Origin: Microbacteriaceae bacterium
GTDB lineage: Bacteria; Actinomycetota; Actinomycetes; Actinomycetales; Microbacteriaceae
DNA: 64,000 nt
Assembly: GCA_014377425.1 (NCBI GenBank)
Contig: JACMPQ010000085.1
Location: 1-64,000 of the forward strand
Reading direction: 5' to 3'
Below are positions 15,895-25,782 of this stretch, piece by piece. The notes under the pieces are model-generated. The model did no database searches and had not been told where the DNA came from. It saw only the letters and a list, made by a program, of their open reading frames with translations. Within the stretch, counting starts at the first letter, position 1; each line of letters starts with the position of its first letter. Both the position numbers and the translations under genes were made by a program.

Positions 15895-16554
15895 ATGAGC
15901 GATAACCCAGCGGCCCCCGGCATCCGCGCCCCCCGAACTGCGCAGCCCGCCTTTCCAATTTTTGATCCGGATGCGGCCCCGGCGAACCCGGTAACCCTCG
16001 TTCAGGAGTGGTTGGCATTCGCGGTCGCTGGCGGGGTCTCGCAACCGAAGGTGATGACGCTCGCCACCGCATCCGCCGCGGGAATTCCGTCGGCGCGCAG
16101 CCTGCTGCTGCAGCACATCACCGATGAGGGGTTTTGGTTCGCAAGCCTCGCCGACACGCCGAAGGGGCGGGAGCTTGCCGAGAACCCGTGCGCCGCCCTC
16201 ACCCTGTACTGGCGGGAGCATGGTCGGCAGGTGCGGGTGAGCGGTGCGGTGACGGTGGGCCCGCGAGAGACCGCCGAAGGGGACTTTCGCGCCCGGCACC
16301 CGAATGCTCGGGCGCGGGCAATCGCCGGGGAGCAGAGCGAAGTATTGCCGCCTATTGATGAGATGTCCCGCCTTATTGCGGGGGCTGCGTCGCAGCTCGA
16401 CGGGGAGCCAGAATTTGTTCCGCAGGATTGGACCGCCTACGTGGTGGCACCCGACATGGTCGAATTTTGGCAGGCTGCCGCAGGTCACGAAGAACTGCGA
16501 TTGCGCTATCGGCGCGAGGGTGCCGGGTGGGCGAAAGAACGGCTCTGGCCCTAG
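15895..16554 (+). CDS. Pyridoxamine 5'-phosphate oxidase family protein (PdxH-like)
   Basis: 219 residues. Blocks match PdxH: VMTLATASAAGIPSARSLLL and GFWFASLADTPKGRELAENP (FMN binding), ALTLYWREHGRQVRVSG, and the C-terminal dimerisation block WTAYVVAPDMVEFWQ. PdxH uses FMN and oxygen to make pyridoxal 5'-phosphate. The usual C-terminal RLHDR-type substrate motif is replaced by LRLRYRRE, so the substrate may differ. ATG at 15895 is preferred to GTG at 15889 because of the six-base spacing to a -10 box. Confidence 0.75.
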   Translation: MSDNPAAPGIRAPRTAQPAFPIFDPDAAPANPVTLVQEWLAFAVAGGVSQPKVMTLATASAAGIPSARSLLLQHITDEGFWFASLADTPKGRELAENPCAALTLYWREHGRQVRVSGAVTVGPRETAEGDFRARHPNARARAIAGEQSEVLPPIDEMSRLIAGAASQLDGEPEFVPQDWTAYVVAPDMVEFWQAAAGHEELRLRYRREGAGWAKERLWP

Positions 16555-16614
16555 GGATCGAGTTGCAGGCATTCGCGGCAAAACGGCGGTGTCGCGACGT
16601 GCCAAGATTTCCTA

Positions 16615-17409
16615 ATGCAACGCAACGTCACCTCCCATCTTGAGCTCGAGATCCGCGGCCGCACCAAAATTGTCTTCAGCGTCGCGGTGGCGCAAAACAA
16701 TCTTCTCGGCGCTGAGAGCCTGAGCTTTGTTCTCGATGGCGTGGAGGTTGGGTCGAAAGAAATTATCGACCGGCACGGAACGCGGCTGCACCAGGTGATC
16801 GCCACCCCTGGAGCCATGGTGGTCGACTACGCCGCCGAGATTGTGGGCACGAGTCTTCCGATTTATAGCGAAGACATCGAGCAGATCAGCTACCTGCGCC
16901 AGAGTCGCTACTGCGAATCCGACGTGCTTACCCCCACTGCGCGCGCCGAATTTTCCGGTCTCGTGGGTCACGAATTGTTGGCCGCGGTGAGCTCCTGGGT
17001 CGGCACCAAATTGCGCTACCTGCGCGGCTCGAGCCGATCTACCGATGGGGCGGTGCACACCCTGCTGCTGCGAGCCGGGGTTTGCCGCGACTTCGCCCAC
17101 GTGGCCATCGCGCTGCTTCGCGCCCTCGGCATCCCGGCCCGAATGGTGTCGGTTTATGCTCCGGGGCTCACCCCGATGGACTTTCACGCAGTTTGCGAGG
17201 CCTATGTTGATGGCAGCTGGCATCTAATCGACGCGACCGGGCTCGCACCGCGGCAAAGTCTCGTGCGCATTGCCACCGGCCGCGACGCCGCGGATGTCGC
17301 ATTCCTCACCAACCACTGGGCCGACCTGATCTTACGCAAGCTCACGGTGACCGCGATGGTCGATGAGTTGCCCGTTGACGACACCCGGCAACTGGTGGCG
17401 TTGGGCTAG
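16615..17409 (+). CDS. Transglutaminase-like family protein
   Basis: 264 residues. The N-terminal beta-rich part (residues 1-95) precedes a transglutaminase core with the catalytic Cys in GVCRDFAHVA (near 157), His in MDFHAVCEAYV (near 190) and Asp in WHLIDATG (near 207). No signal peptide or membrane helix. Bacterial members are mostly thiol proteases or amidases of unknown substrate. The start is preceded by CAAGAT six bases upstream. Convergent with the lipoprotein gene (nine-base gap). Confidence 0.85.
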   Translation: MQRNVTSHLELEIRGRTKIVFSVAVAQNNLLGAESLSFVLDGVEVGSKEIIDRHGTRLHQVIATPGAMVVDYAAEIVGTSLPIYSEDIEQISYLRQSRYCESDVLTPTARAEFSGLVGHELLAAVSSWVGTKLRYLRGSSRSTDGAVHTLLLRAGVCRDFAHVAIALLRALGIPARMVSVYAPGLTPMDFHAVCEAYVDGSWHLIDATGLAPRQSLVRIATGRDAADVAFLTNHWADLILRKLTVTAMVDELPVDDTRQLVALG

Positions 17410-17418
17410 AGCCAGAAG

Positions 17419-18105
17419 TTAGGCCAGCGCGCCCATCACGACGCTCATCAGTGGCCGAGCATCGGCGGGGGTTGCAAACGCCGTCGAAGAAAGTGCGATC
17501 CAATAGGGCCCGACGAATCGTTGGAGAACGCCAACGCCGTGACTTACGGCGAAGTGTTCACCCGATGCCGTGGCCGTACCAGCTGTGGCGTTTAGCGCGG
17601 TGAGCGAGGTCGCTGATGGACGGGCCACAGCCAGGTCAATGGTGATTTTGCTGCTCTGCTGGAGCCAGCCGCAGGCGACTCCGCTCATGGCCAGAGCATT
17701 CGCGCCAGCAGTCTTCGCGGTCGGAACGTAGCCTGCAATCACCCCGAAGTTCGGGTCGTAGTTGTACATGCTCTGCAGCGACACGAGGTCGAGACATTTT
17801 TTTGCTACGGCCGTACCCGAGAGCGGTGCCGCCGTTGCCGTTGCCGTTGCCGTCGGTTTGCTGGAGTTACCGGGAGCGGGCGAAGTCGCGCCGGGGGTAT
17901 TTGACGCGCCGGGCGAGGCTCCTGCCGACGCGGTGGCGGTTGAGGGTTTCGTCGAAACCGAAACAGACGCCGAGGGCGAGGCCAAACCTCCGGGATCCGC
18001 GCAGCCGCTGAGGGCCACAACAAGCACAGCCACAAATGCCGAAGAGATCCCTATGGTCAGCCAAGGAGTGCGGGTGGGGCGAGGCATCCGGATGCTACGT
18101 GACAA
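17419..18105 (-). CDS. Putative secreted lipoprotein with Ser/Thr/Ala linker
   Basis: 228 residues. Signal peptide with lipobox VALSGC (Cys near residue 35), then a 60-residue linker rich in Ser, Thr, Ala and Pro, then a globular domain (about 100-228) containing two cysteines (KKCLDL and VACGWLQQ) that could pair. The pattern resembles actinobacterial substrate-sensing lipoproteins without known function. TTG at 18105 has GAGAGG upstream; ATG at 18087 is an alternative start. Divergent from argS. Confidence 0.7.
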   Translation of the reverse strand: MSRSIRMPRPTRTPWLTIGISSAFVAVLVVALSGCADPGGLASPSASVSVSTKPSTATASAGASPGASNTPGATSPAPGNSSKPTATATATAAPLSGTAVAKKCLDLVSLQSMYNYDPNFGVIAGYVPTAKTAGANALAMSGVACGWLQQSSKITIDLAVARPSATSLTALNATAGTATASGEHFAVSHGVGVLQRFVGPYWIALSSTAFATPADARPLMSVVMGALA

Positions 18106-18187
18106 TTGTTCGACCTCTCAGACGGTGTTTTCCCATCCTCCTGTACGGCACCGCGGGCAGGGCCCAAGGCGCGCCACGGTCGGCGGA

Positions 18188-18193
18188 TAGAAT
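18188..18193 (+). promoter_or_regulatory. Predicted -10 box for argS
   Basis: TAGAAT, eight bases before the GTG of argS, predicting a transcript with almost no leader. No clear -35 box. Confidence 0.4.
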
Positions 18194-18201
18194 TAGCCCC
18201 C

Positions 18202-19872
18202 GTGACTCCCGCTGAACTCTCCGCATTCCTCCTGGCCGCTGTCGGCCGCGTGATCGCCCGCTTAGAGGCGCAAGCTGAACCGCTGGCCGAACTTACCGTC
18301 GTCGACCTCGCTCTTGACCGCCCGAAAAATCGCGACCACGGCGATTGGGCGTCGAACATCGCACTGAAGCTGGCGAAGAAGTTGGGTACCAATCCGCGGG
18401 AGCTCGCTGCCGTATTCGCCGAAGAGTTCAGCCTGATTGAGGGTGTGGCCTCGGTGGATGTTGCCGGCCCCGGTTTTATCAACCTCACACTGGATGCCGC
18501 TGCCGCCGGGGCCCTCGCGAAGACCATCGTGGAGCTCGGCGCCGAGTACGGCCGCGGCGACCTCTACGCCGGCGTCACCATTAACCTCGAGTTCGTCTCG
18601 GCGAACCCCACCGGACCGATCCACATCGGAGGGGTGCGCTGGGCCGCCGTCGGCGACAGCCTTGCGCGCATCTTCACCGCCGAGGGCGGGATCGTGACCC
18701 GGGAGTACTACTTCAACGATCACGGCGCGCAAATCGACAAATTCGCTCGCAGCCTGCTGGCGAGCTTTCACGGCGAGCCCGCACCGGAAGACGGCTACGG
18801 CGGCCAGTACATCTCCGACATTGCCGACCGCGTAGTGGACGAGCACGCCGGTGATCTCGCCCTGCTCAACCGGGATGACGCCCAGGAACTGTTTCGCGCC
18901 CGTGGCGTCGACCTGATGTTCACCGACATCAAGGCGAGCCTGCACGACTTTGGGGTCGACTTCGACGTCTACTTTCACGAGAATTCGCTGCACGAATCCA
19001 ACGCGGTTGCGCACGCGATCGCACGCCTTCGCGAACTCGGCCACATGTACGAGGCCGAGGGCGCCACCTGGCTGCGCACCACCGACTTTGGAGACGACCG
19101 CGACCGCGTGGTGATCAAGAGCGACGGTGAGGCTGCCTACATCGCCGCCGACCTTGCCTACTATCTGAACAAGCGCGAACGCGGCTTCGAACGCAACCTG
19201 ATCATGCTCGGGGCCGACCACCACGGCTACGTCGCGAGGCTAATGGCCATGGTTTCGGCCTTTGGCGATACCCCGCGCTACCACCTCGAAATTCTGATCG
19301 GCCAAATGGTGAACCTGCTGCGCGACGGCCAGCCGATGCGCATGAGCAAGCGCGCCGGCACCGTGGTGACCATGGAGGATCTGGTCGACGCGGTAGGAGT
19401 GGATGCCGCCCGCTACGCCCTCGTGCGCAGTAGCAGTGACTCGCAACTTGACGTCGACCTCGACCAGCTCGGTAAGCGCACCAACGACAACCCGGTGTTT
19501 TACGTGCAGTACGCTCACGCCCGCACCCGGTCGGTGGCGATCAACGCCGCGGCATCCGGAGTTGATCGCAGCGTGTTTGACGCCTCCCTTCTCACCCATG
19601 ACAGCGAGAGTGTGCTGCTCGGCGTGTTGGCAGAACTGCCACGGGTGGTGCGTCAGGCCGCAGAGCTGCGCGAACCGCACCGCATCGCCCGCTACTGCGA
19701 AGAACTTGCCGGGGCCTATCACCGCTGGTACGACAATTGTCGAGTCACGCCCCTCGGTGACGAAGAGGTCAGCGACCTGCACCGCACGCGGCTGTGGCTC
19801 AACGACGCCACCGGAACCGTGCTGCGCAACGGGCTCGGCCTCCTCGGCGTGAGTGCACCAGACCGGATGTAG
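18202..19872 (+). CDS. argS: Arginyl-tRNA synthetase
   Basis: 556 residues. Class I synthetase: the HIGH-type motif is in [10 protein letters not shown] (near residue 134) and the KMSKS-type loop is MRMSKRAGT (near 380). The N-terminal tRNA-recognition domain and the C-terminal anticodon-binding helical domain, ending in [11 protein letters not shown], are intact. Charges tRNA-Arg with arginine. GTG at 18202 is taken as start because it fits family length; the frame stays open upstream to 18106 with no family similarity. lmeA follows nine bases after the stop. Confidence 0.97.
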   Translation: MTPAELSAFLLAAVGRVIARLEAQAEPLAELTVVDLALDRPKNRDHGDWASNIALKLAKKLGTNPRELAAVFAEEFSLIEGVASVDVAGPGFINLTLDAAAAGALAKTIVELGAEYGRGDLYAGVTINLEFVSANPTGPIHIGGVRWAAVGDSLARIFTAEGGIVTREYYFNDHGAQIDKFARSLLASFHGEPAPEDGYGGQYISDIADRVVDEHAGDLALLNRDDAQELFRARGVDLMFTDIKASLHDFGVDFDVYFHENSLHESNAVAHAIARLRELGHMYEAEGATWLRTTDFGDDRDRVVIKSDGEAAYIAADLAYYLNKRERGFERNLIMLGADHHGYVARLMAMVSAFGDTPRYHLEILIGQMVNLLRDGQPMRMSKRAGTVVTMEDLVDAVGVDAARYALVRSSSDSQLDVDLDQLGKRTNDNPVFYVQYAHARTRSVAINAAASGVDRSVFDASLLTHDSESVLLGVLAELPRVVRQAAELREPHRIARYCEELAGAYHRWYDNCRVTPLGDEEVSDLHRTRLWLNDATGTVLRNGLGLLGVSAPDRM

Positions 19873-19875
19873 CCT
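19870..19875 (+). promoter_or_regulatory. Predicted -10 box, leaderless lmeA
   Basis: TAGCCT, whose first three bases are the argS stop codon, ending six bases before the GTG at 19882. It would let lmeA be transcribed separately from argS. Confidence 0.4.
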
Positions 19876-19881
19876 TCAGTC

Positions 19882-20625
19882 GTGCGCAAGCGAATGATCG
19901 GGGCGCTCGTAGCGCTGGTAGTGGTAACCGCGGCATTAGTCATTGCCGATTCGGCGATTCGCAGCTACGCCAGCGAGCGCATCGCCAGCGAGCTGAGAAC
20001 CGCATTCAAATTAGCGCCGACCGCCCCGCTGCGCGTCGATGTACAGGGTTTTTCCGCTCTTCTGCAATTGGCCCAGCAGCGTCTCGACCGGGTGGAAGTG
20101 CGCGCCGACACCGTGACGTTCGACGGTCTAACCGGTTCGGCGATACTCACGGCCACCGGCGTGCCGCTGGATGCTGCGGCATCCGTCTCCCGTCTCTCTC
20201 TGGAATTTGGCCTCAACGCCACCCGGCTGCGCACGCTTTCGGCAAGCCTGAGCGAGCTAAAGGTCAGTGCGGTGGCGCTGGCCGACCCGAACGTCGTGGT
20301 GACCGCGCCACTGTCGCTGCTCGGGCTCAGCGTTCCGGTCGAGGTGGCAATTCGGCCCTCGGCCGCAGCCGGTGCGCTCGTGCTCACGCCCACCACCGTG
20401 TCGGTGGCCGGAATTGCATTGCCGGCCGAGCAATTGTCACGCCGGTTCGGTGCGGGGGCTACGGCCGCGCTGGCAGGGCGAACCGTGTGCGTGGCCAAGT
20501 ATCTGCCCGCGGTGCTCAGCCTGAGCCGTGCCGAGGTGCAGAACAACAAACTCGTACTCACCCTCGCTGGCACCGGGGTACGACTCAACGCCACGACGCT
20601 CTCCGCGGTGGGGCGCTGCGTTTAA
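19882..20625 (+). CDS. lmeA: LmeA-like phospholipid-binding protein (DUF2993)
   Basis: 247 residues with an N-terminal membrane anchor or signal peptide (about residues 5-23) and a beta-rich domain rich in short repeats of Leu, Val and Ala, as in DUF2993. In mycobacteria LmeA is a periplasmic phospholipid-binding protein needed for lipomannan elongation; in this lineage the ligand is not shown. VDVQGFSALLQLAQQRLDRV near residue 55 is a typical family block. The placement between argS and lysA is common in relatives. Confidence 0.75.
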   Translation: MRKRMIGALVALVVVTAALVIADSAIRSYASERIASELRTAFKLAPTAPLRVDVQGFSALLQLAQQRLDRVEVRADTVTFDGLTGSAILTATGVPLDAAASVSRLSLEFGLNATRLRTLSASLSELKVSAVALADPNVVVTAPLSLLGLSVPVEVAIRPSAAAGALVLTPTTVSVAGIALPAEQLSRRFGAGATAALAGRTVCVAKYLPAVLSLSRAEVQNNKLVLTLAGTGVRLNATTLSAVGRCV

Positions 20626-20737
20626 GCAACTGCGGCTGCCAGCACCCTCGGCAAGCGTTCGCTAGAATTCAACGGGCAGGCTCAACCGAACTCGGTGAGC
20701 GCGCCTCACCGTCGTTTGTCTCCCCGTGAGGTTATCT

Positions 20738-22192
20738 GTGTCCCGTAATCCGCTCGCTCCGTCGTGGCTCGTGCAGCCCCAAAGTGCCAATGCGCTCGCA
20801 CCCCGTGTCTGGTCGCACAATGCCGTACGTGCGGCATCTGGCGAGATCGAGGTCGCCGGGGTGAGCTCCACTGCCCTCGCGCTCCAATTCGGCACGCCGC
20901 TGTTCGTGATTGACGAAGCGGATGTTCGCGCCCGAGCCGTTGAGGCCGTTGCCGTGTTTACGCGCGAGTTCGCCCGCATCGGTGCTGCCACCCACATCTA
21001 TTACGCCGGCAAGGCGTTTCTGTCCACCGAAGTCGCCCGATGGGTGACCGAGGCGGGACTGAACATCGACGTCTGCAGCGGGGGAGAACTCGCCGTGGCC
21101 CTGGCCGCTGGTGTTCCCGCCGAAAAGCTCGGCTTTCACGGCAACAACAAGTCGCACGCCGAAATCGAGCGCGCGGTGGCTCTCGGCGTGGGAGTGATCG
21201 TGATCGACAGCCTGATCGAGATTGAGCGCGTGGCGGATGCCGCGGCGCACCACGGTCGCACGCAAGCCGTACGCCTGCGCGTGAACACCGGCGTGCACGC
21301 CCATACCCACGAGTACCTCGCCACCGCGCGCGAGGACCAGAAGTTTGGGATTACCCTGGCCGACGCGCCGGCCGCGGTGGCCGGCATCCGCTCGCATGCG
21401 TCCCTGTGCTTTTTGGGGCTGCATTCGCACATTGGCTCGCAGATTTTTGGTACCGACGGGTTCGGCGAGGCGGTGAGCCGGCTGCTGGAGCTGCACGCGC
21501 AGCTGCTGGCGACCGGCCCGGTGCCCGAGCTCAACCTCGGCGGCGGATTTGGCATTGCCTACACCGACGTAGACGAGCCGGTCGGCTTCTCGGAAATCGC
21601 GGCGGCGCTGGCTGACTACGTGCTTGCAGCCGCAACGCGTCTCGGCATCCGCGTTCCCGCTATTGCCTTGGAGCCCGGCCGCGCCATTGTCGGCCCTTCA
21701 ACATTCACCCTGTACGAGGTCGGCACGATCAAAAACGTGGAGGTGACCGGTGCAAACGGCGACACCTCCGTGCGCCGCTACGTGAGCGTCGACGGCGGAA
21801 TGAGCGACAACGTGCGCACCGCCCTCTACGCCGCCGACTACTCGGTGCGCATCGCCAATCGGGCCTCGGATGTCGCCGCCGAGCTCGTGCGCGTGGTCGG
21901 TAAGCACTGCGAAAGCGGTGACATTGTCGTGCTCGCCGACTATCTGCCGGGCGACGTTACCCCGGGTGACCTGCTCGCTGTGCCGGCCACCGGCGCCTAC
22001 TGCTGGTCGCTGGCCAGCAACTACAACTATCTCGGCCGGCCCGCCGTTGTCGCAGTGCGCGACGGCGCCGCGCGCGTGATCGTGCGCCGCGAGACCGAGG
22101 CGGATCTGCTCTCTCGTGACGCCGGCATCTCATCGCCCAGTCTTCCAACACCCGAACAAGCAGCGCAGCCCGTAATGAATGGAATCGCATGA
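20738..22192 (+). CDS. lysA: Diaminopimelate decarboxylase
   Basis: 484 residues. Fold III PLP enzyme: catalytic Lys in IYYAGKAFLS (near residue 91), glycine-rich phosphate loop LNLGGGFGIAY (near 265), ALEPGR (near 312), and the active-site Cys in GKHCESGDIV. Decarboxylates meso-diaminopimelate to L-lysine, the last step of lysine synthesis. GTG at 20738 is preferred to GTG at 20726 because GAGG lies seven bases upstream. Overlaps hom by four bases (ATGA), so lysine and threonine genes form one transcription unit. Confidence 0.95.
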   Translation: MSRNPLAPSWLVQPQSANALAPRVWSHNAVRAASGEIEVAGVSSTALALQFGTPLFVIDEADVRARAVEAVAVFTREFARIGAATHIYYAGKAFLSTEVARWVTEAGLNIDVCSGGELAVALAAGVPAEKLGFHGNNKSHAEIERAVALGVGVIVIDSLIEIERVADAAAHHGRTQAVRLRVNTGVHAHTHEYLATAREDQKFGITLADAPAAVAGIRSHASLCFLGLHSHIGSQIFGTDGFGEAVSRLLELHAQLLATGPVPELNLGGGFGIAYTDVDEPVGFSEIAAALADYVLAAATRLGIRVPAIALEPGRAIVGPSTFTLYEVGTIKNVEVTGANGDTSVRRYVSVDGGMSDNVRTALYAADYSVRIANRASDVAAELVRVVGKHCESGDIVVLADYLPGDVTPGDLLAVPATGAYCWSLASNYNYLGRPAVVAVRDGAARVIVRRETEADLLSRDAGISSPSLPTPEQAAQPVMNGIA

Positions 22193-23526
22193 TCGAATAT
22201 CGCAACCTCCGCGTGGCCCTCCTCGGTGCCGGCTCGGTCGGTGCTCAAGTCGTCAAGCTGCTGCTGCAGCACGGCGACGAGCTCGCCCAGCGTTCCGGTG
22301 CCGGACTCGAGCTCGTCGGCGTTGCCGTGCGCGACCTCGACGCGCCGCGCACTGCCGATATTCCAAAGCACCTCCTCACCACCAACGCCGAAGAGCTCAT
22401 TCTCGGTGCCGACATCGTGGTGGAGCTCATTGGTGGGCTGGAGCCCGCCCGCAGCTACATTCTTCAGGCGCTGAACTCCGGAGCCGACGTAATTACCGCC
22501 AACAAAGCACTGTTGGCAACGCACGGCCCCGAGCTGTTTGAGGCGGCCGAGCAGGTAGGCGCGCAGCTCTACTACGAGGCCGCCGTGGCAGCCGCGATTC
22601 CGATCATCCGACCGCTGCGCGACAGCCTCGCCGGCGACCGCATCCAGCGCATCATGGGCATCGTCAACGGCACCACCAACTTCATTCTTGACCGGATGGA
22701 TACGGCCGGAGAGTCCCTCGAACACGCCCTGGCCACCGCCACCGAACTCGGCTACGCAGAAGCCGACCCGACCGCCGACATCGAAGGTTACGACGCGGCG
22801 CAAAAAGCCGCCATTCTGGCCAGCCTCGCCTTTCACACCACGGTGCCGATCGACAAGGTGTACCGCGAGGGCATCACCGCGGTCACCCTTGATCAGGTGG
22901 AGGCGGCCAAAAAGGCCGGCTACGTCGTGAAACTTCTGGCCATCGCCGAGCGGGTAACCGATCCCGCGACCGGAGTCGAGGGGGTCAGCGCCCGGGTGTA
23001 CCCCGCGCTCATTGCCCGCACGCATCCTCTCGCCACCGTTCACGGCGGAAAAAACGCCGTCTTTATCGAGGCCGAAGCCGCCGGTGACCTGATGTTCTAC
23101 GGCGCCGGTGCGGGTGGCGTCGAAACCGCCTCGGCCGTTTTGGGCGACCTGGTTTCCGCTGCCCGCCGTCACGTCATTGGCGGACCGGGGGTGGCCGAAT
23201 CCAACAACGCCAACCTGCCGATTCTGCCCATCGACCGCGTGATCACCCGCTACCAGATTACCCTCAGCGTGGTGGATCAGCCGGGCGTCTTAGCCGCCGT
23301 TGCCACCCTCTTCAGCGAGCACGACGTCTCAATCGAGACCGTGCAGCAGAGCGTTGCCCCCTTGGCCCCCGCCGAGCGGGCCGGCGACACCGAACTCGGG
23401 GCTACCCTAGTGATCGGCACGCATCAGGCCGCTGAGGCCGATCTGTCAGCCACCGTGCTCGCCCTCGCGGCGAGTGCCGTGGTGCATTCCGTGACATCCG
23501 TTCTCCGAGTTGAAGGTAACGAGTAA
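22189..23526 (+). CDS. hom: Homoserine dehydrogenase
   Basis: 445 residues. NAD(P)-binding LLGAGSVGAQVVK at the N-terminus, catalytic block IMGIVNGTTNFILDRM near residue 155 and GYAEADPTADIEGYDAAQK near 190. A C-terminal ACT domain (about 355-440, starting near YQITLSVVDQPGVLA) suggests feedback control by threonine, as known for actinobacterial enzymes. Reduces aspartate semialdehyde to homoserine. Start overlaps lysA by four bases; its stop overlaps the thrC ATG by one base (TAATG). Confidence 0.97.
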   Translation: MIEYRNLRVALLGAGSVGAQVVKLLLQHGDELAQRSGAGLELVGVAVRDLDAPRTADIPKHLLTTNAEELILGADIVVELIGGLEPARSYILQALNSGADVITANKALLATHGPELFEAAEQVGAQLYYEAAVAAAIPIIRPLRDSLAGDRIQRIMGIVNGTTNFILDRMDTAGESLEHALATATELGYAEADPTADIEGYDAAQKAAILASLAFHTTVPIDKVYREGITAVTLDQVEAAKKAGYVVKLLAIAERVTDPATGVEGVSARVYPALIARTHPLATVHGGKNAVFIEAEAAGDLMFYGAGAGGVETASAVLGDLVSAARRHVIGGPGVAESNNANLPILPIDRVITRYQITLSVVDQPGVLAAVATLFSEHDVSIETVQQSVAPLAPAERAGDTELGATLVIGTHQAAEADLSATVLALAASAVVHSVTSVLRVEGNE

Positions 23527-24650
23527 TGCCAGAAGACGTGGTGCCCGCGGGCACGAACCAGTCCCCGATGAGCCGGCAGTGGCGCGGGCTGTTGCGCGAA
23601 TACGCCGACCGCCTCAACATCACCGAGGCCACGCCGATTGTCACCCTCGGTGAGGGCGGTACGCCGCTGATCGCCGCGCCCGCGCTGAGCGCGCGCACCG
23701 GGGCGAACGTGTTCGTAAAGTACGAGGGGATGAACCCCACCGGATCCTTCAAGGATCGCGGCATGACAATGGCCATTTCCAAAGCGGTTGAGCACGGCGC
23801 CAAAGCGGTTATCTGCGCATCCACCGGAAACACCTCGGCGTCTGCCGCCGCCTACGCCGCGCACGCCGGAATCACCTCGGTCGTGCTCATCCCGGCCGGC
23901 AAAATCTCGATGGGAAAACTCAGCCAGGCCGTGGCGCACAATGCCGAAATTCTTCAGGTCGAAGGTAATTTCGACGACTGCCTCGAGATTGCGCGCGAAC
24001 TGGCAGCGTACTACCCGGTGCACCTGGTGAACTCGGTAAACCCCGACCGCATCGCCGGTCAAAAGACCGCCGCGTTTGAGGTTATCGAGGTGCTCGGAGA
24101 TGCGCCCGACTTCCATTTCATCCCCGTGGGTAACGCCGGAAACTACACCGCCTACTACCGCGGTTACAGCGAAGACCTCGCGCGCGGTGCCTCCACCAAG
24201 TTGCCCCGCATGTTCGGCTTCCAAGCCGAAGGCAGCGCGCCGCTCGTGCGCGGCGAGGTCGTAAAGAACCCGGAAACCATCGCCAGCGCGATTCGCATTG
24301 GCAACCCCGCCTCCTGGAACTTCGCCATAGAGGCGCACGCCGGCAGCAACGGCTACTTCGGTGCTATCTCCGACGCGAACATTCTGGAAGCCCAACGCAT
24401 TCTCTCGGCCGAGGTCGGCATTTTCGTCGAGCCGGCCTCTGCGATCAGTGTCGCCGGACTCCTCGAGCGCTCAGCCGCGGGAGAGGTGCCGAAGGGCTCG
24501 AAGGTGGTTCTCACCGTTACCGGCCACGGCCTGAAAGACCCGCAGTGGGCATTGCGTCGCGCCGACGGAACCGACGTGTCACCGCGCCTGGTGCCGATCG
24601 ACATTACCGAGATTGCGGGAATCCTTGGCCTGCAGAAGGTCGCTGAGTGA
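23526..24650 (+). CDS. thrC: Threonine synthase
   Basis: 374 residues. PLP enzyme of fold type II; catalytic Lys in NPTGSFKDRGM (near residue 80), phosphate-binding STGNTSASAAAYAA (near 102) and VGNAGNYTAYYRG (near 199). Converts O-phosphohomoserine to threonine. Coupled to hom upstream (one-base overlap) and to thrB downstream (GTGA overlap). Confidence 0.97.
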   Translation: MPEDVVPAGTNQSPMSRQWRGLLREYADRLNITEATPIVTLGEGGTPLIAAPALSARTGANVFVKYEGMNPTGSFKDRGMTMAISKAVEHGAKAVICASTGNTSASAAAYAAHAGITSVVLIPAGKISMGKLSQAVAHNAEILQVEGNFDDCLEIARELAAYYPVHLVNSVNPDRIAGQKTAAFEVIEVLGDAPDFHFIPVGNAGNYTAYYRGYSEDLARGASTKLPRMFGFQAEGSAPLVRGEVVKNPETIASAIRIGNPASWNFAIEAHAGSNGYFGAISDANILEAQRILSAEVGIFVEPASAISVAGLLERSAAGEVPKGSKVVLTVTGHGLKDPQWALRRADGTDVSPRLVPIDITEIAGILGLQKVAE

Positions 24651-25630
24651 CCCTCGCCCTCCGGGCCGTGCCGTTGGATCGCTCCGTTACGGTGCGGGTT
24701 CCGGCCACCACCGCGAACCTTGGCCCAGGATTCGACACCCTTGGGCTTGCACTGTCGCTCTACGACGAGCTGACAGTCACCGTGCGCGCTGAGCCCGGCG
24801 TGTTCGTGAACGTCATCGGCGTTGGCGCGGGAGAAGTGCCGACCGACGACAGCAATCTCGTCATCACCGCCCTGCGATACGCGCTCGGTGTGCACGGCTA
24901 CGACCTGCCGAACCTTGACGTCGTAGCGCGCAACGCGATTCCACACGGGCGTGGGCTCGGGTCATCCGGCGCCGCGATCGTTGCGGGCATTATGGCGGCG
25001 AAGGGCCTGCTCGAGGGGCTCGTGGAGATTGACTCGGATGCCCTGCTGTCGATGGCGACCGAGCTGGAGGGCCACCCCGACAACGTCGCCCCCGCACTCT
25101 TCGGTGGACTCACCATTGCCTGGACCACGGATGCCGGGCCGCAGCACAAGAAGCTGATGGTGCACCGCGGGGTTTCCCCCCTCATTTGTGTGCCCGAAGC
25201 CACAATGTCGACAAAGTTGGCGCGAAGCCTGCGGCCCGAATCAGTGCCGCACGAAGATGCCATCTTCAACGTCTCACGGTCTGCGCTGCTGATTGCAGCG
25301 CTCATTCAGAGCCCCGAACTGCTGCTGGCGGCCACCGAAGATCGCCTGCATCAGAGCTATCGCGCTGCCGCGATGCCCGGTACCGACACCTTGATCGGCA
25401 CCCTCCGCTCACACGGTCTCGCCGCGGTGGTTTCCGGTGCCGGACCCTCCATTTTGGTGCTCTGCAGCGACCCTGCGCAGCGTCTAGAGGCAGCCTCCGT
25501 GGTCTCGGCCGACACGGCCACGCCCTGGCTCAACCTCATGCTTGCCGTTGATTTCAAAGGTGCTACAGTGAACTCGCACCCGGTGGAAGCGTTGGCCCGG
25601 CCAAAAGCCACGACCTCACCCGCATCTTAG
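24647..25630 (+). CDS. thrB: Homoserine kinase
   Basis: 327 residues. GHMP kinase: N-terminal VRVPATTANLGPGFDTLGLA, ATP-binding loop GRGLGSSGAAIVAG near residue 105, and C-terminal GLAAVVSGAGPSILVL near 262. Phosphorylates homoserine for ThrC. GTG start inside the thrC stop region (GTGA). Last gene of the lysA-hom-thrC-thrB operon; a 152-base gap with no visible gene precedes rho. Confidence 0.96.
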   Translation: MTLALRAVPLDRSVTVRVPATTANLGPGFDTLGLALSLYDELTVTVRAEPGVFVNVIGVGAGEVPTDDSNLVITALRYALGVHGYDLPNLDVVARNAIPHGRGLGSSGAAIVAGIMAAKGLLEGLVEIDSDALLSMATELEGHPDNVAPALFGGLTIAWTTDAGPQHKKLMVHRGVSPLICVPEATMSTKLARSLRPESVPHEDAIFNVSRSALLIAALIQSPELLLAATEDRLHQSYRAAAMPGTDTLIGTLRSHGLAAVVSGAGPSILVLCSDPAQRLEAASVVSADTATPWLNLMLAVDFKGATVNSHPVEALARPKATTSPAS

Positions 25631-25782
25631 ATCTCGTCGTGCCGCCCGGAGCATTCAATTAGCAATCGCTACTTCCGCTTTATAACCCTGCGCCTTCTCA
25701 ATGGTGCAATCCGGCTCTAAGCGGATAACCGATCAGCTTCCCCTCGGAGACATTTCGCCCGGGGCGAAAGGAACCAAACTCA

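Noticed and set aside
15340-16605. Minus-strand open frame of 421 codons
   Set aside because: It lies opposite the hypothetical gene, tRNA-Arg and the PdxH-like gene. It crosses a tRNA and shows no family similarity; it is a GC-rich shadow frame.
22027-23172. Minus-strand open frame of 381 codons opposite hom
   Set aside because: Shadow of lysA/hom; no motif, no ribosome site.
24164-24349. Short frames opposite thrC and similar small frames in the operon
   Set aside because: All lie inside recognised genes without start signals or motifs.
25631-25782. Possible riboswitch or attenuator ahead of rho
   Set aside because: No strong stem or known motif could be traced by eye; autoregulation of rho is plausible but not shown here.
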